Shown piece by piece: positions 1 through 6,156 of a DNA stretch of 8,539 bases (positions within the stretch are counted from its first letter, which is position 1; each line of letters begins with the position of its first letter). Both the position numbers and the translations under genes were made by a program. This DNA is from JAENVT01 sp040006755 (GTDB lineage: Bacteria > Actinomycetota > Acidimicrobiia > Acidimicrobiales > Ilumatobacteraceae): assembly GCA_040006755.1 (NCBI GenBank), contig JBDTWJ010000150.1, positions 1 through 8,539 on the forward strand, read 5' to 3'. The notes below the pieces were generated by a model. That model was not told the origin of the DNA. It did no database searches and was given only the letters and a program-made list of their open reading frames with translations.

Positions 1-381
1 CGATTGGTCCAGGCAACCAACGCCCACGATCTCGACGCGCTCGTCGCGTGCTTCGCCGAGGACTATGTGAACGAGACACCGACGCATCCGTCGCGAGGTT
101 TCCGCGGACGTGAGCAGGTTCGCCAGAACTGGACGCAGATCTTCGGATTCGTCCCAGACATAGCAACGCGTATCGTCGACGTCTGTGTCGATGGCGAGAC
201 GATCTGGAGCGAATGGGAGATGACCGGAACCCGACGGGACGGGACCTCCCACCACATGAGGGGCGTCATCGTGTTCTGTGTCCGTGACGACGTCGCACAC
301 TCGGCACGGTTCTACCTCGAGCCGGTCGACGGTGCCGGGTCGACAGTTGATGAAGCCGTTCGCAACCAGGTCGTTCGTTGA
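1..381 (+). CDS. SnoaL/NTF2-like polyketide-cyclase-fold protein, 5' partial
   Basis: The reading frame is already open at base 1 and begins in the middle of what looks like the first helix (LVQATNAHDLDALVACF), so the true start lies upstream; the TTG at 4 is only the first start-like codon in the window. About 126 residues are visible. The order of elements fits the SnoaL-like branch of the NTF2 superfamily: a helix with an 'N-x-H-D-L-D-A-L' motif, then 'FAEDYVNETPTHPSRGFRG' leading to a REQVRQNW helix, then paired strands including 'WSEWEMTGTRRDGT', a 'MRGVIVF' strand, and the closing 'ARFYLEPV'. These are small cone-shaped alpha+beta barrels used as cyclases, isomerases, ligand-binding or protective proteins; the substrate cannot be read from sequence. 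Its TGA shares a base with the ATG of the next gene, so the two are translationally coupled. Fold call is firm, function unknown. Confidence 0.8.
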   Translation, partial: RLVQATNAHDLDALVACFAEDYVNETPTHPSRGFRGREQVRQNWTQIFGFVPDIATRIVDVCVDGETIWSEWEMTGTRRDGTSHHMRGVIVFCVRDDVAHSARFYLEPVDGAGSTVDEAVRNQVVR

Positions 382-866
382 TGACTCCGAGCACGCCAAT
401 GCAAGGCGACGTTCAAGACCGCAAACCACCACCGCTCCTTGTCGCGCTCAGCAACATTTTCCTGAAAGCCATTCTTCGAACCCCGGTCGCCCGCGTGATC
501 ACCCCAATGGCGCTCCTCAGCTTTGCAGGCCGCCGCAGCGGCCGATCACTGTCGGTCGTGGTGGGTTGGCACACACTTGATGGCGTCGCAACGGTGTTCA
601 CTCCAGCATCGTGGAAGGCCAACTTCACTGACCCAACGCCAGCAACCGTGCGCCATCGGCACCACCGACTGCACCTCGTCGGCACACTCACCACAGACCC
701 GACACGAGTCGCCGACGCACTCAACCGACTGATTCGCTCAGGCACCTCACCTGGAAAGCTCGCCCTGCACGTACCGACCGGCTACAAGATCACCGCATCA
801 GACGTCACCGCCGTACGCCGAAGCATGATCCAGTTCTCAAACGCGGCTGCGACCGCAGCGGACTGA
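381..866 (+). CDS. Putative deazaflavin (F420)-dependent nitroreductase-like / split-barrel protein
   Basis: This encodes 161 residues from an ATG at 381 that overlaps the previous stop (TGATG). A TTG at 378 and an ATG at 399 are the alternative starts; a weak AGG at 368-370 precedes the chosen one. The core 'LLSFAGRRSGRSLSVVVGWHTLDGV' followed by 'FTPASWKANF' and a later 'HLVGTLTTDP' strand resembles the GR-x-SGR...W-x-x-NL pattern of the DUF385/Ddn-type flavin or F420-binding split barrels, where the first element packs near the cofactor. A hydrophobic N-terminal helix (PPLLVALSNIFLKAIL) could be peripheral-membrane, as in Ddn. I see no certain catalytic residue, so the family call is tentative. 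Codon use differs from its neighbours: the sense strand is C-rich and G-poor (bases 661-720 contain 28 C and 12 G). A short GC-rich hairpin, 846-850 with 855-859, lies just before the stop but has no U tract. Confidence 0.62.
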   Translation: MTPSTPMQGDVQDRKPPPLLVALSNIFLKAILRTPVARVITPMALLSFAGRRSGRSLSVVVGWHTLDGVATVFTPASWKANFTDPTPATVRHRHHRLHLVGTLTTDPTRVADALNRLIRSGTSPGKLALHVPTGYKITASDVTAVRRSMIQFSNAAATAAD

Positions 867-1116
867 CCCTCAATCGCTACGCCGGTCGTCAGACCTCCAT
901 GCCGCGGTGATATGCAACTCGCGCAACAACACCCTTTCGGTGACAACCGGCTCCGTCCCAGTGACCGTCAGATCTTGGGTGCGGGCGGCCGTGGCTCGAA
1001 ATCTGCCGGCCTGGACACGCCGCCATGAGCCACACCTAGCGACCGGCGCATCACCCGCATCTACGCCATTCGCAACTCACCCAATCGCCAGACTCCACAG
1101 GGTCGCCGGTGTCGGC
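867..1116. other. Non-coding gap with no recognised element
   Basis: This is the promoter-distal part of the 401-base gap between the small split-barrel gene and the large exported-protein gene. An open frame from 907 to 1164 exists but its translation is low-complexity, rich in R, P, T and A, has no convincing ribosome binding site and runs through the promoter boxes, so I do not call it. A weak GGTC/GACC stem (884-887 with 892-895) could contribute to ending upstream transcription. No RNA gene, repeat or mobile-element end was seen. Confidence 0.6.
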
Positions 1117-1152
1117 GGGCCAAAAGACCCGCCTTCGGGGGCCCAAGGACCC
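1117..1152 (+). promoter_or_regulatory. Two tandem 14-bp activator-type boxes, DevR/DosR-like
   Basis: Box 1 (1117-1130) is GGGCCAAAAGACCC and box 2 (1139-1152) is GGGCCCAAGGACCC. They match at 12 of 14 positions, lie in the same orientation and start exactly 22 bp apart, about two helical turns. Each is an imperfect inverted repeat of GGGNC half-sites, similar to the GGGAC...GTCCC core bound by DevR/DosR-family response regulators. Box 2 ends on the base before the -35 hexamer at 1153. With a start at about 1188, the boxes are centred at about -42.5 and -64.5, the usual place for a class II activator with an upstream helper site. The regulator is inferred from the motif; it is not in this window. 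Confidence 0.5.
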
Positions 1153-1181
1153 TTCACAACATGAATCACGATCCATACTTT
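1153..1181 (+). promoter_or_regulatory. Housekeeping-sigma promoter of the large exported-protein gene
   Basis: The -35 hexamer TTCACA (1153-1158) matches TTGACA at five of six positions. A 17-nt spacer follows, then a -10 hexamer TACTTT (1176-1181) that fits the actinobacterial TANNNT pattern. The predicted transcription start is near 1188, giving a leader of about 80 nt before the GTG at 1268. The exact fit of spacer length and the two boxes abutting the -35 make this the best promoter in the window. Confidence 0.6.
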
Positions 1182-1183
1182 GA

Positions 1184-1199
1184 GTGGTGACGTCGCCAC
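1184..1199. repeat. 16-bp near-palindrome over the predicted transcription start
   Basis: GTGGTGACGTCGCCAC is self-complementary except for one T:G pair of positions (1188 and 1195), so 14 of 16 bases match its reverse complement. It sits directly after the -10 hexamer and covers the predicted +1. That placement is typical of a repressor operator. It could instead form a small stem at the RNA 5' end, or be chance. Confidence 0.35.
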
Positions 1200-1202
1200 A
1201 TA

Positions 1203-1230
1203 GCGCAGGATCCCATTGGAGGCATTGCGC
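1203..1230 (+). other. Possible hairpin in the 5' leader
   Basis: GCGCA at 1203-1207 can pair with TGCGC at 1226-1230, and inside it TCC (1211-1213) with GGA (1218-1220) around a CATT loop. It lies in the leader about 40 nt before the start codon. I could not match the leader to a riboswitch class I know; the usual conserved blocks of the cyclic-di-GMP GEMM motif are absent. Low confidence as a functional element. Confidence 0.2.
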
Positions 1231-1255
1231 ATTCACCGGGCGGGCGCTTAGGGAC

Positions 1256-1261
1256 AGGGAG
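1256..1261 (+). promoter_or_regulatory. Ribosome binding site that fixes the GTG start at 1268
   Basis: AGGGAG at 1256-1261 is followed by a 6-nt spacer and GTG at 1268. This is the only strong Shine-Dalgarno sequence near the N-terminus of the large frame. It places the signal peptide right after the start, whereas the upstream GTG codons at 1184 and 1187 fall at or before the predicted transcription start. Confidence 0.65.
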
Positions 1262-1267
1262 CGACAA

Positions 1268-4200
1268 GTGGCACTAGTTGGGGAATTTCGTGTACGGCGA
1301 ATCGGGCTGGCGTCGACGTCAATCGCGCTTGTCGCGATGGCCGCGCTATCGGTCATCGTTCCGCCTTCGGCGGCGCATGCAACGCCGCCACTTGCTGCAG
1401 TGGATCTCGGTCGCTCTAGTTCGTTTGCGATCCTTGCTGGCGATTCAGTCGGGAACACCGCAACGGGACCGATCACTGTGGTCCGCGGAGATCTGGGTGT
1501 GGTCGCCGCCGCCGGCGCCATCACCGGCTTCCCGCCTGGCGAAGTGAGGGGTATCAAATATGCGGTAGCTGCTGCCGCGGTCGCCGACGCCCGTACTGAT
1601 CTTTTCGTTGCATATGCGGACGCTGTTGGCCGCACGTCGACTGTGGCACTCGCAGGCGATCTGATGGGGCTGACCTTATTGCCGGGCGTTCACACGAGCA
1701 CAGCCGCGGTAAACCTGTCTGGCGGCACAGTCACACTTAGCGGCGGGGGAGATCCCAACGCTGTATTCATCTTTCAAGTGGAGGGCGCGCTCACTATGGC
1801 CGCCAACACGCACGTGGTGTTGACCAATAACGCTCAAGCCAAGAACGTGTTTTGGCAGGTCAATGGTGCGGGCGCGATCGGAGCGAATGCGGAGTTCGCG
1901 GGGACAATGATGACCGCGACGGCGATCGCCGTTGGCGCGAATTCATTGTTCAATGGCCGCGCTCTCGCCAAGACCGGCGCAATAACCACGAACAGCAACC
2001 AGTTCTACTCGGTGACTCCAGCGGTCACGATCAACGGAGGGCCTGCTGCGTCGGTGGCCGACGACACCCCAACTATCACGGGTACCGTCACTGTCAATGT
2101 GCCGCCGCTCGCGGTCAGCGTCACAGTCGGCACTCAAGTGCTGGCGGCGACCGTACAGGTCGACGGCACGTGGGCCGTCACCGCGGCGATATTGGCCAAC
2201 AACACCTATTCCGTCAGCGCCGCAGCGAGCGACGCCGTCGGGAACCAAGGTTCAGCAGCCCAGTTGCTGACAATCGACACCGTTCTGCCCGTCGTCTCTA
2301 TTGTGGGTGGTGCATCGGTCGTGACGAACGATACGACACCGACATTGTCAGGAAGCACGGATGTCATTGCCGGATCCCTTGTCACCGTCACTATTGCCGG
2401 ACAGACCTTGACCGGACTGGTCCAGGGTGGCGGCGGCTGGAACGTGACACCAACGACGCTCGCTAGCGGTGCAACCACCGTAAACGTGTTGGTTCACGAC
2501 GAAGCTGGAAACCCCGGAAGCGCGACACAGACGTTGACGATCGATGTGACTGCACCAGTTGTCACGATCACCGGGGGAGCGACAGCACTCACGAGTGATA
2601 CGACGCCGGCGTTGGCTGGCACGACTTCTGATGGAACGATCGCTGTCTCGATCGACGGTCAGGTCGTCGCGGGGGTCGTAATCGTCGGCAGCGGATGGAC
2701 CGTCGCTTATCCAACCTTGCGCGCACCCCTCGGCGGCGGCGATCACTACATTTCGGTGACCGGCACTGATGCCGCTGGCAACGCAACGGTTGTCACACAG
2801 ACATTGACCGTCGACTCGACACTCCCGGTGATCGCGATCAACCACGGCAGCGTGTACGCGACGAACGATGTGACCCCGACCATTGCCGGCACCACCGATG
2901 CGGTGCAGGGCGTCCTCGTCACGGTGACCATCAATGGCGGATCAGCGATGACAGCGTCGGTCCAAGACGACGGCAGCTGGAACGCGACGCCATCGGCGCT
3001 CGTTCCTGGCACGTACACCATTGTCGCCAGCGTGTCGGATGCTGCGAGCAACGTGGGGACGTACACGCAAACACTCACGATTGACATCATCGCTCCGACG
3101 GTGACGATCGATGGTGGAGCATCACGATCGACCGGCGACGCAACTCCGACAATCTCTGGAACAGCTTCCGGCGCACCCGCCGGCTCCGTGGTAGTGGTCA
3201 CCGTTGACGGTCAGACTCTGTCGACAACGACCACAGGCGCGGGGACATGGACTGTGACTGCCGCACACATCAACAACCTCATCCGAGTCGTCGCGGCCAG
3301 CGTCACCGATGCGGCAGGCAACGTCGGAAGCGGAACCCAATCGTTGACGATCAATGCAATCTCGCCGACGATCACAATCACCGGTGGTGCAGTTGCGTCG
3401 ACGACCGACGCCACTCCGACCATCAGCGGCACGAGCACTGCGTCGACCGGCTCAGTCGTCGTCGTGACCATGGGCGTACAGACGTTGAACGCCACTGTCC
3501 AACCTGGTGGATCGTGGAACGTCACGTCCGGGAACACAGGCAACGCTGCATACTCGGTGACGGCCACTGTCACCGACGCTGACGGCAACGTCGGGGCAGC
3601 CATTCAAACGTTGACGGTCAACTCCAACGCACCGACGCTCATCACCATCACGGGTGGGCTGACTCGCGTGACAAACGATGACACTCCGACGATCTCGGGA
3701 GTTACCGACGCCGCGGATGGACGAACGATCACGGTGAGCGTGAATGGACAAGTAATGCCAGTCGTAGCCACGTCGGGCATCTGGTCCGTCACGGCTGTGC
3801 ACATTCCTGACGGGGTCTACACCGTCAACGTGTCTGTGTCCACCGATGGAAACCTAGGCTCGGCAAGTCAGTTGTTGACAATTGACACGGCCGCACCGGT
3901 TGTGATTCTCCCGGGCGGAGGACTGATCGTCACGACCGACACGACTCCGACCATCACGGGAAGCGGCGCGACGCCGGGCGCGACAGTGACCGTTACGGTC
4001 GCCGGACAGACGTTGACGACAACTGTCGGTGCCGACGGCACATGGTCGGTGACCCCACTGATCCCACTACTACCCGGTGCCCACACCGTCGTCGTGACGA
4101 TCACTGATGCCGCCGGCAACCTCGGCACTGCTACCCAGGTCATCAACGTGGCGGATCTCCCGACGATGCTGCCGGACTTCAGCTCGGTTGGACCGAGCCG

Positions 4201-5335
4201 TGTGTTCGACACCCGTCCGGGACAGAGCCCGCTTGCATTGCGAACGGTCGCCAAGCAGCAGGTAGGCGGCGGCTACGAACTCCAGGTCCAGATGACCGAC
4301 CTCGCGACGATCGTTCCAGCCGCAGGCGTCGGAGCGGTTTCGCTCAACGTCACGTCGACGGGCTCGATGGTCGACGGTTTCATCACTGTCTATGGCTGCG
4401 GAGCTCGTGAGCTCGTGTCCAGCGTGAACTTCGCAGCGGGAGTCACGGTCGCGAACGCGGTCGTCGCTCCTGTGTCGGCATCGGGCATGGTGTGCTTCTA
4501 TTCCAACACGCCGACCGACATCATCGTCGATGTCAATGGCTGGTTCGCGACGGGTGCCGCTTACACGCCTGTTGGACCGAAGCGTGTCTTCGACACACGT
4601 CCGGGCAACAGTCCCGCTGCGTTGCGGACCGTGCCGAAGACCAAGGTCGCTGCCGACAGCATGATCGAGGTCCGTCTCACGGACCTCGCGGGCTACATCC
4701 CGGGCGATGGTGTCGGCGCTGTGTCGTTGAACGTCATCGTCACCAATCCCGAAGCTACGGGATTCATCACTGTCTTTCCTTGCGGGTCCCGAACGCTGGT
4801 ATCGAGCATCAACTACGTTGCCGGCCAAACGGTCGCCAACGCCGTGATCACCCCGGTATCGGCCACCGGAACCGTCTGCTTCTACTCACAGGCCGCGACT
4901 GACCTGATCGTCGACGTCAACGGCTGGCTGATGGCCGGCTCTGATTTCACCGCCGTCGACCCGTCGCGAGTTCTCGACACCCGACCCGACAACAGCCCGA
5001 ATGCGTTGCGTGTCGTGCCGAAGGCAAAGATCGGCGGGGCCAACGTCCTCGAGGTGCGGGTCACTGATCTCGTCGGCCGTGTCCCGGCCTTCGGGGTCGG
5101 TGCGGTCTCGTTGAACGTGACGGCGACAAACCCGGATGCAAGCGGCTTCCTGACGGTCTTCGCTTGTGGCGCCATGGAACAAGTGTCGAGTCTGAACTTC
5201 AACGCCGGAACGACAGTCGCGAACGCGGTGATCGCACCAGTGTCTGCGACGGGGACGATCTGCTTGTACAGCAATGTGCCTACCGACGTGATCGTCGACG
5301 TCAACGGTTGGATCAGCACCGCCGGGTCGGGCTGA
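1268..5335 (+). CDS. Large exported protein: DUF3494 ice-binding-like domain, eight Ig-like repeats, three C-terminal modules
   Basis: This encodes 1355 residues from the GTG at 1268. Residues 1-38 form a Sec-type signal peptide: basic VRR stretch, hydrophobic core (IALVAMAALSVIV), and likely cleavage at AHA|T. Residues about 45-248 are a DUF3494 ice-binding-like domain, recognisable from 'VDLGRSSSFAILAGDSVGNT', 'GPITVVRGDLGV', 'LPGVHTS', 'DPNAVFIFQV', 'AKNVFWQVNGA' and 'GRALAKTGAITTNSNQFYS'. This fold is a right-handed beta-solenoid with an added helix, found in ice-binding proteins and adhesins, although not every member binds ice. Residues 252-965 hold eight Bap-type Ig-like repeats, and 971-1355 three 128-residue modules. 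There is no LPXTG motif and no C-terminal membrane helix, so the protein is secreted or held non-covalently at the surface, with the Ig stalk spacing the N-terminal domain. The frame is intact. It is monocistronic, with its own promoter, and convergent with fabI. Ice binding itself is inferred only from the family. Confidence 0.88.
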   Translation: MALVGEFRVRRIGLASTSIALVAMAALSVIVPPSAAHATPPLAAVDLGRSSSFAILAGDSVGNTATGPITVVRGDLGVVAAAGAITGFPPGEVRGIKYAVAAAAVADARTDLFVAYADAVGRTSTVALAGDLMGLTLLPGVHTSTAAVNLSGGTVTLSGGGDPNAVFIFQVEGALTMAANTHVVLTNNAQAKNVFWQVNGAGAIGANAEFAGTMMTATAIAVGANSLFNGRALAKTGAITTNSNQFYSVTPAVTINGGPAASVADDTPTITGTVTVNVPPLAVSVTVGTQVLAATVQVDGTWAVTAAILANNTYSVSAAASDAVGNQGSAAQLLTIDTVLPVVSIVGGASVVTNDTTPTLSGSTDVIAGSLVTVTIAGQTLTGLVQGGGGWNVTPTTLASGATTVNVLVHDEAGNPGSATQTLTIDVTAPVVTITGGATALTSDTTPALAGTTSDGTIAVSIDGQVVAGVVIVGSGWTVAYPTLRAPLGGGDHYISVTGTDAAGNATVVTQTLTVDSTLPVIAINHGSVYATNDVTPTIAGTTDAVQGVLVTVTINGGSAMTASVQDDGSWNATPSALVPGTYTIVASVSDAASNVGTYTQTLTIDIIAPTVTIDGGASRSTGDATPTISGTASGAPAGSVVVVTVDGQTLSTTTTGAGTWTVTAAHINNLIRVVAASVTDAAGNVGSGTQSLTINAISPTITITGGAVASTTDATPTISGTSTASTGSVVVVTMGVQTLNATVQPGGSWNVTSGNTGNAAYSVTATVTDADGNVGAAIQTLTVNSNAPTLITITGGLTRVTNDDTPTISGVTDAADGRTITVSVNGQVMPVVATSGIWSVTAVHIPDGVYTVNVSVSTDGNLGSASQLLTIDTAAPVVILPGGGLIVTTDTTPTITGSGATPGATVTVTVAGQTLTTTVGADGTWSVTPLIPLLPGAHTVVVTITDAAGNLGTATQVINVADLPTMLPDFSSVGPSRVFDTRPGQSPLALRTVAKQQVGGGYELQVQMTDLATIVPAAGVGAVSLNVTSTGSMVDGFITVYGCGARELVSSVNFAAGVTVANAVVAPVSASGMVCFYSNTPTDIIVDVNGWFATGAAYTPVGPKRVFDTRPGNSPAALRTVPKTKVAADSMIEVRLTDLAGYIPGDGVGAVSLNVIVTNPEATGFITVFPCGSRTLVSSINYVAGQTVANAVITPVSATGTVCFYSQAATDLIVDVNGWLMAGSDFTAVDPSRVLDTRPDNSPNALRVVPKAKIGGANVLEVRVTDLVGRVPAFGVGAVSLNVTATNPDASGFLTVFACGAMEQVSSLNFNAGTTVANAVIAPVSATGTICLYSNVPTDVIVDVNGWISTAGSG
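2021..4162 (+). repeat. Eight tandem Ig-like repeats (about 89 residues each) within the large exported protein
   Basis: Repeat units begin near protein residues 252, 342, 431, 521, 611, 701, 790 and 878, a period of 88-90 residues (about 267 nt). Each runs: V-x-I-x-G-G, then a 'T-x-D-x-TPTISG' strand, 'VTVTVxGQTL', 'G-x-W-x-VT', 'YxVxxxVTDAAGNxG' and a closing 'TQTLTID...P' linker. This is the bacterial Ig-like domain common in Bap/LapA-type surface adhesins; the D-x-x-P linkers often bind calcium between domains. Units have diverged well at DNA and protein level, so they are an old array and not a recent expansion. Unit 3 carries an insertion (LRAPLGGGD) and unit 4 has H in place of the second-position G (INHG). 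Confidence 0.85.
4178..5332 (+). repeat. Three C-terminal modules of 128 residues, exact 384-nt period
   Basis: Modules start at 4178, 4562 and 4946 (residues 971, 1099 and 1227), and align almost without gaps. Shared blocks in each are RV-[FL]-DTRP, SP-x-ALR-x-V-x-K, TDL, GVGAVSLNV, GF-[IL]-TV, CG, VSS-x-N, AG-x-TVANAV, PVSA-x-G, C-[FL]-YS and IVDVNGW. Each has exactly two cysteines, one in 'CG' after the central strand and one in the 'CFYS/CLYS' strand, suitable for one disulfide per module outside the cell. The pattern is strand-rich and resembles the 'DTR...LNVT...GY/GF-x-TV...V-x-GW/Y' modules seen repeated in secreted actinobacterial proteins. I know of no assigned function; envelope or glycan attachment is a reasonable guess. 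Confidence 0.8.
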
Positions 5336-5343
5336 ATCACGCA

Positions 5344-5372
5344 ACGCTGCCGGCGCTATGCGCCGGTGGCGT
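5344..5372. terminator. Hairpin between convergent genes, candidate bidirectional terminator
   Basis: Bases 5344-5356 pair with 5360-5372 around a TAT loop: 13 pairs, eleven Watson-Crick and two G:U when read in the plus-strand RNA, with a perfect 7-bp CCGGCGC/GCGCCGG core at the loop. It starts 8 bases after the stop of the large gene and overlaps the TAG stop of fabI (5356-5358, minus strand). Neither side has a U tract, as is common for actinobacterial terminators, so it may stop transcription inefficiently or only protect the two 3' ends. Confidence 0.45.
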
Positions 5373-6123
5373 GGTACCCGCCGTCGACGTGGATGATCTC
5401 GCCAGTCGTCGCGGGGAACCAGTCGCTGAGCAAGACGATGCACGCCTTGGCAACAGCTGACGAGTCGGTGACATCCCAACCGAGAGGCGCCCGATCATCC
5501 CAGACGTCTTCGAACTTCTTGAAGCCTGGAATGCTCTTGGCTGCCATCGTCTTGACAGGGCCGGCCGCCACGAGGTTGGACCGAATGCCGCGACCCCCGA
5601 GAGCAACTGCGAGATATCGACTGATGCTCTCGAGCGCCGACTTCGAGACACCCATCCAGTTGTATGCGGGCCACGCCACGGAGTTGTCGAAGTCGAGCCC
5701 GACGAACGATCCACCGTTGGTCATCAAGGGCGCGAACGCATCGGCGAGAGCCTTGAACGAATACGCGCTGATGTGCAGCGCGATGGAAACATCTCCCCAC
5801 GACGGAGCCATGAAATCGTCGCCAAGACACGCTTCGGGAGCAAAGCCGATCGAGTGCAGCACGCCATCGACCCTGCCCCACTTCTCGTCGAGGGCGGTGC
5901 GCACGTTGTCGAGGTGCTCGGCGACCGTGACATCCAACTCGAACACGTCAACGGCGTCGGGTAGCTTGCGAGCTACGCGCTCGGTCAGGCTCAACGCGCG
6001 ACCAGCGCCGGTCAGCACAATGCTGGCACCTTCCTCTTGTGCGAGCTTGGCCACGCCGAAAGCCAGTGATGCATCGGTGAGGACGCCTGTGATCACGATG
6101 TTCTTTCCGTCGAGCAGACCCAT
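5356..6123 (-). CDS. fabI: Enoyl-[acyl-carrier-protein] reductase (NADH), InhA type
   Basis: The protein has 255 residues and catalyses the last step of each fatty-acid elongation cycle, reducing trans-2-enoyl-ACP with NAD(P)H in the cytosol. It starts MGLLDGKNIVITGV, followed by 'TDASLAFGVAKLAQEEGA', the altered glycine-rich dinucleotide loop of FabI/InhA. 'ELDV' near residues 62-65, 'LHSIGFAP' (89-96, with the Ser91 that corresponds to InhA Ser94), 'LDFD' (143-146), and the catalytic pair Tyr154 and Lys161 in Y-x6-K are all present; 'NLVAAGPVKT' and 'LLSDWFPATTGEIIHVDGG' close the fold. The open frame continues upstream to 6261, but homologues begin at this ATG. It stands alone without the fabG partner of mycobacteria, is convergent with the large exported-protein gene and divergent from npdG. 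No Shine-Dalgarno sequence precedes the ATG. Identity is very secure. Confidence 0.96.
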   Translation of the reverse strand: MGLLDGKNIVITGVLTDASLAFGVAKLAQEEGASIVLTGAGRALSLTERVARKLPDAVDVFELDVTVAEHLDNVRTALDEKWGRVDGVLHSIGFAPEACLGDDFMAPSWGDVSIALHISAYSFKALADAFAPLMTNGGSFVGLDFDNSVAWPAYNWMGVSKSALESISRYLAVALGGRGIRSNLVAAGPVKTMAAKSIPGFKKFEDVWDDRAPLGWDVTDSSAVAKACIVLLSDWFPATTGEIIHVDGGYHATGA

Positions 6124-6130
6124 GCCAGTG

Positions 6131-6136
6131 ATCGTA
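6131..6136 (-). promoter_or_regulatory. Candidate -10 element for fabI (leaderless transcript)
   Basis: On the minus strand TACGAT (TANNNT class) ends 7 nt before the fabI ATG, and there is no purine-rich ribosome binding site between them. This is the arrangement of actinobacterial leaderless transcripts that start at, or one base before, the start codon. The -35 at the right distance (TTAGGT, 6159-6154) is poor. Confidence 0.35.
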
Positions 6137-6150
6137 GTCACGTCGGTTCG

Positions 6151-6156
6151 TTGACC
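6151..6156 (+). promoter_or_regulatory. Candidate -35 element for the npdG operon
   Basis: TTGACC matches the -35 consensus at five of six positions and lies in the 70-base divergent spacer between fabI and npdG. The -10 region 16-18 nt downstream (around GCGTTGTG, 6173-6180) is weak, so only the -35 half is convincing. Confidence 0.3.

Noticed and set aside
985..1010. tRNA-like T-arm sequence (GGCTCGAAATC)
   Set aside because: The spacing is off by one from the T-loop consensus and no acceptor, D or anticodon stem can be built around it.
1100..1113. Possible third copy of the activator box (GGGTCGCCGGTGTC)
   Set aside because: Only one half-site fits and it is 17 bp, not 22 bp, from box 1.
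907..1164. Open frame of 85 codons in the gap before the exported-protein gene
   Set aside because: Low-complexity translation, no ribosome binding site, and it overlaps the paired boxes and the -35 of a good promoter.
1182..1267. Cyclic-di-GMP (GEMM) or other riboswitch in the 5' leader
   Set aside because: The conserved blocks of GEMM are absent, and the only stems are short.
4070..4828. 252-codon antisense frame inside the exported-protein gene
   Set aside because: Arg/Asp/His-rich translation typical of a shadow frame opposite a high-GC gene; no domain recognised.
2021..5332. CRISPR array or recent tandem DNA repeat as explanation for the periodicity
   Set aside because: Periods are 267 and 384 nt, in frame, and units differ at synonymous sites, so they are protein-domain repeats.
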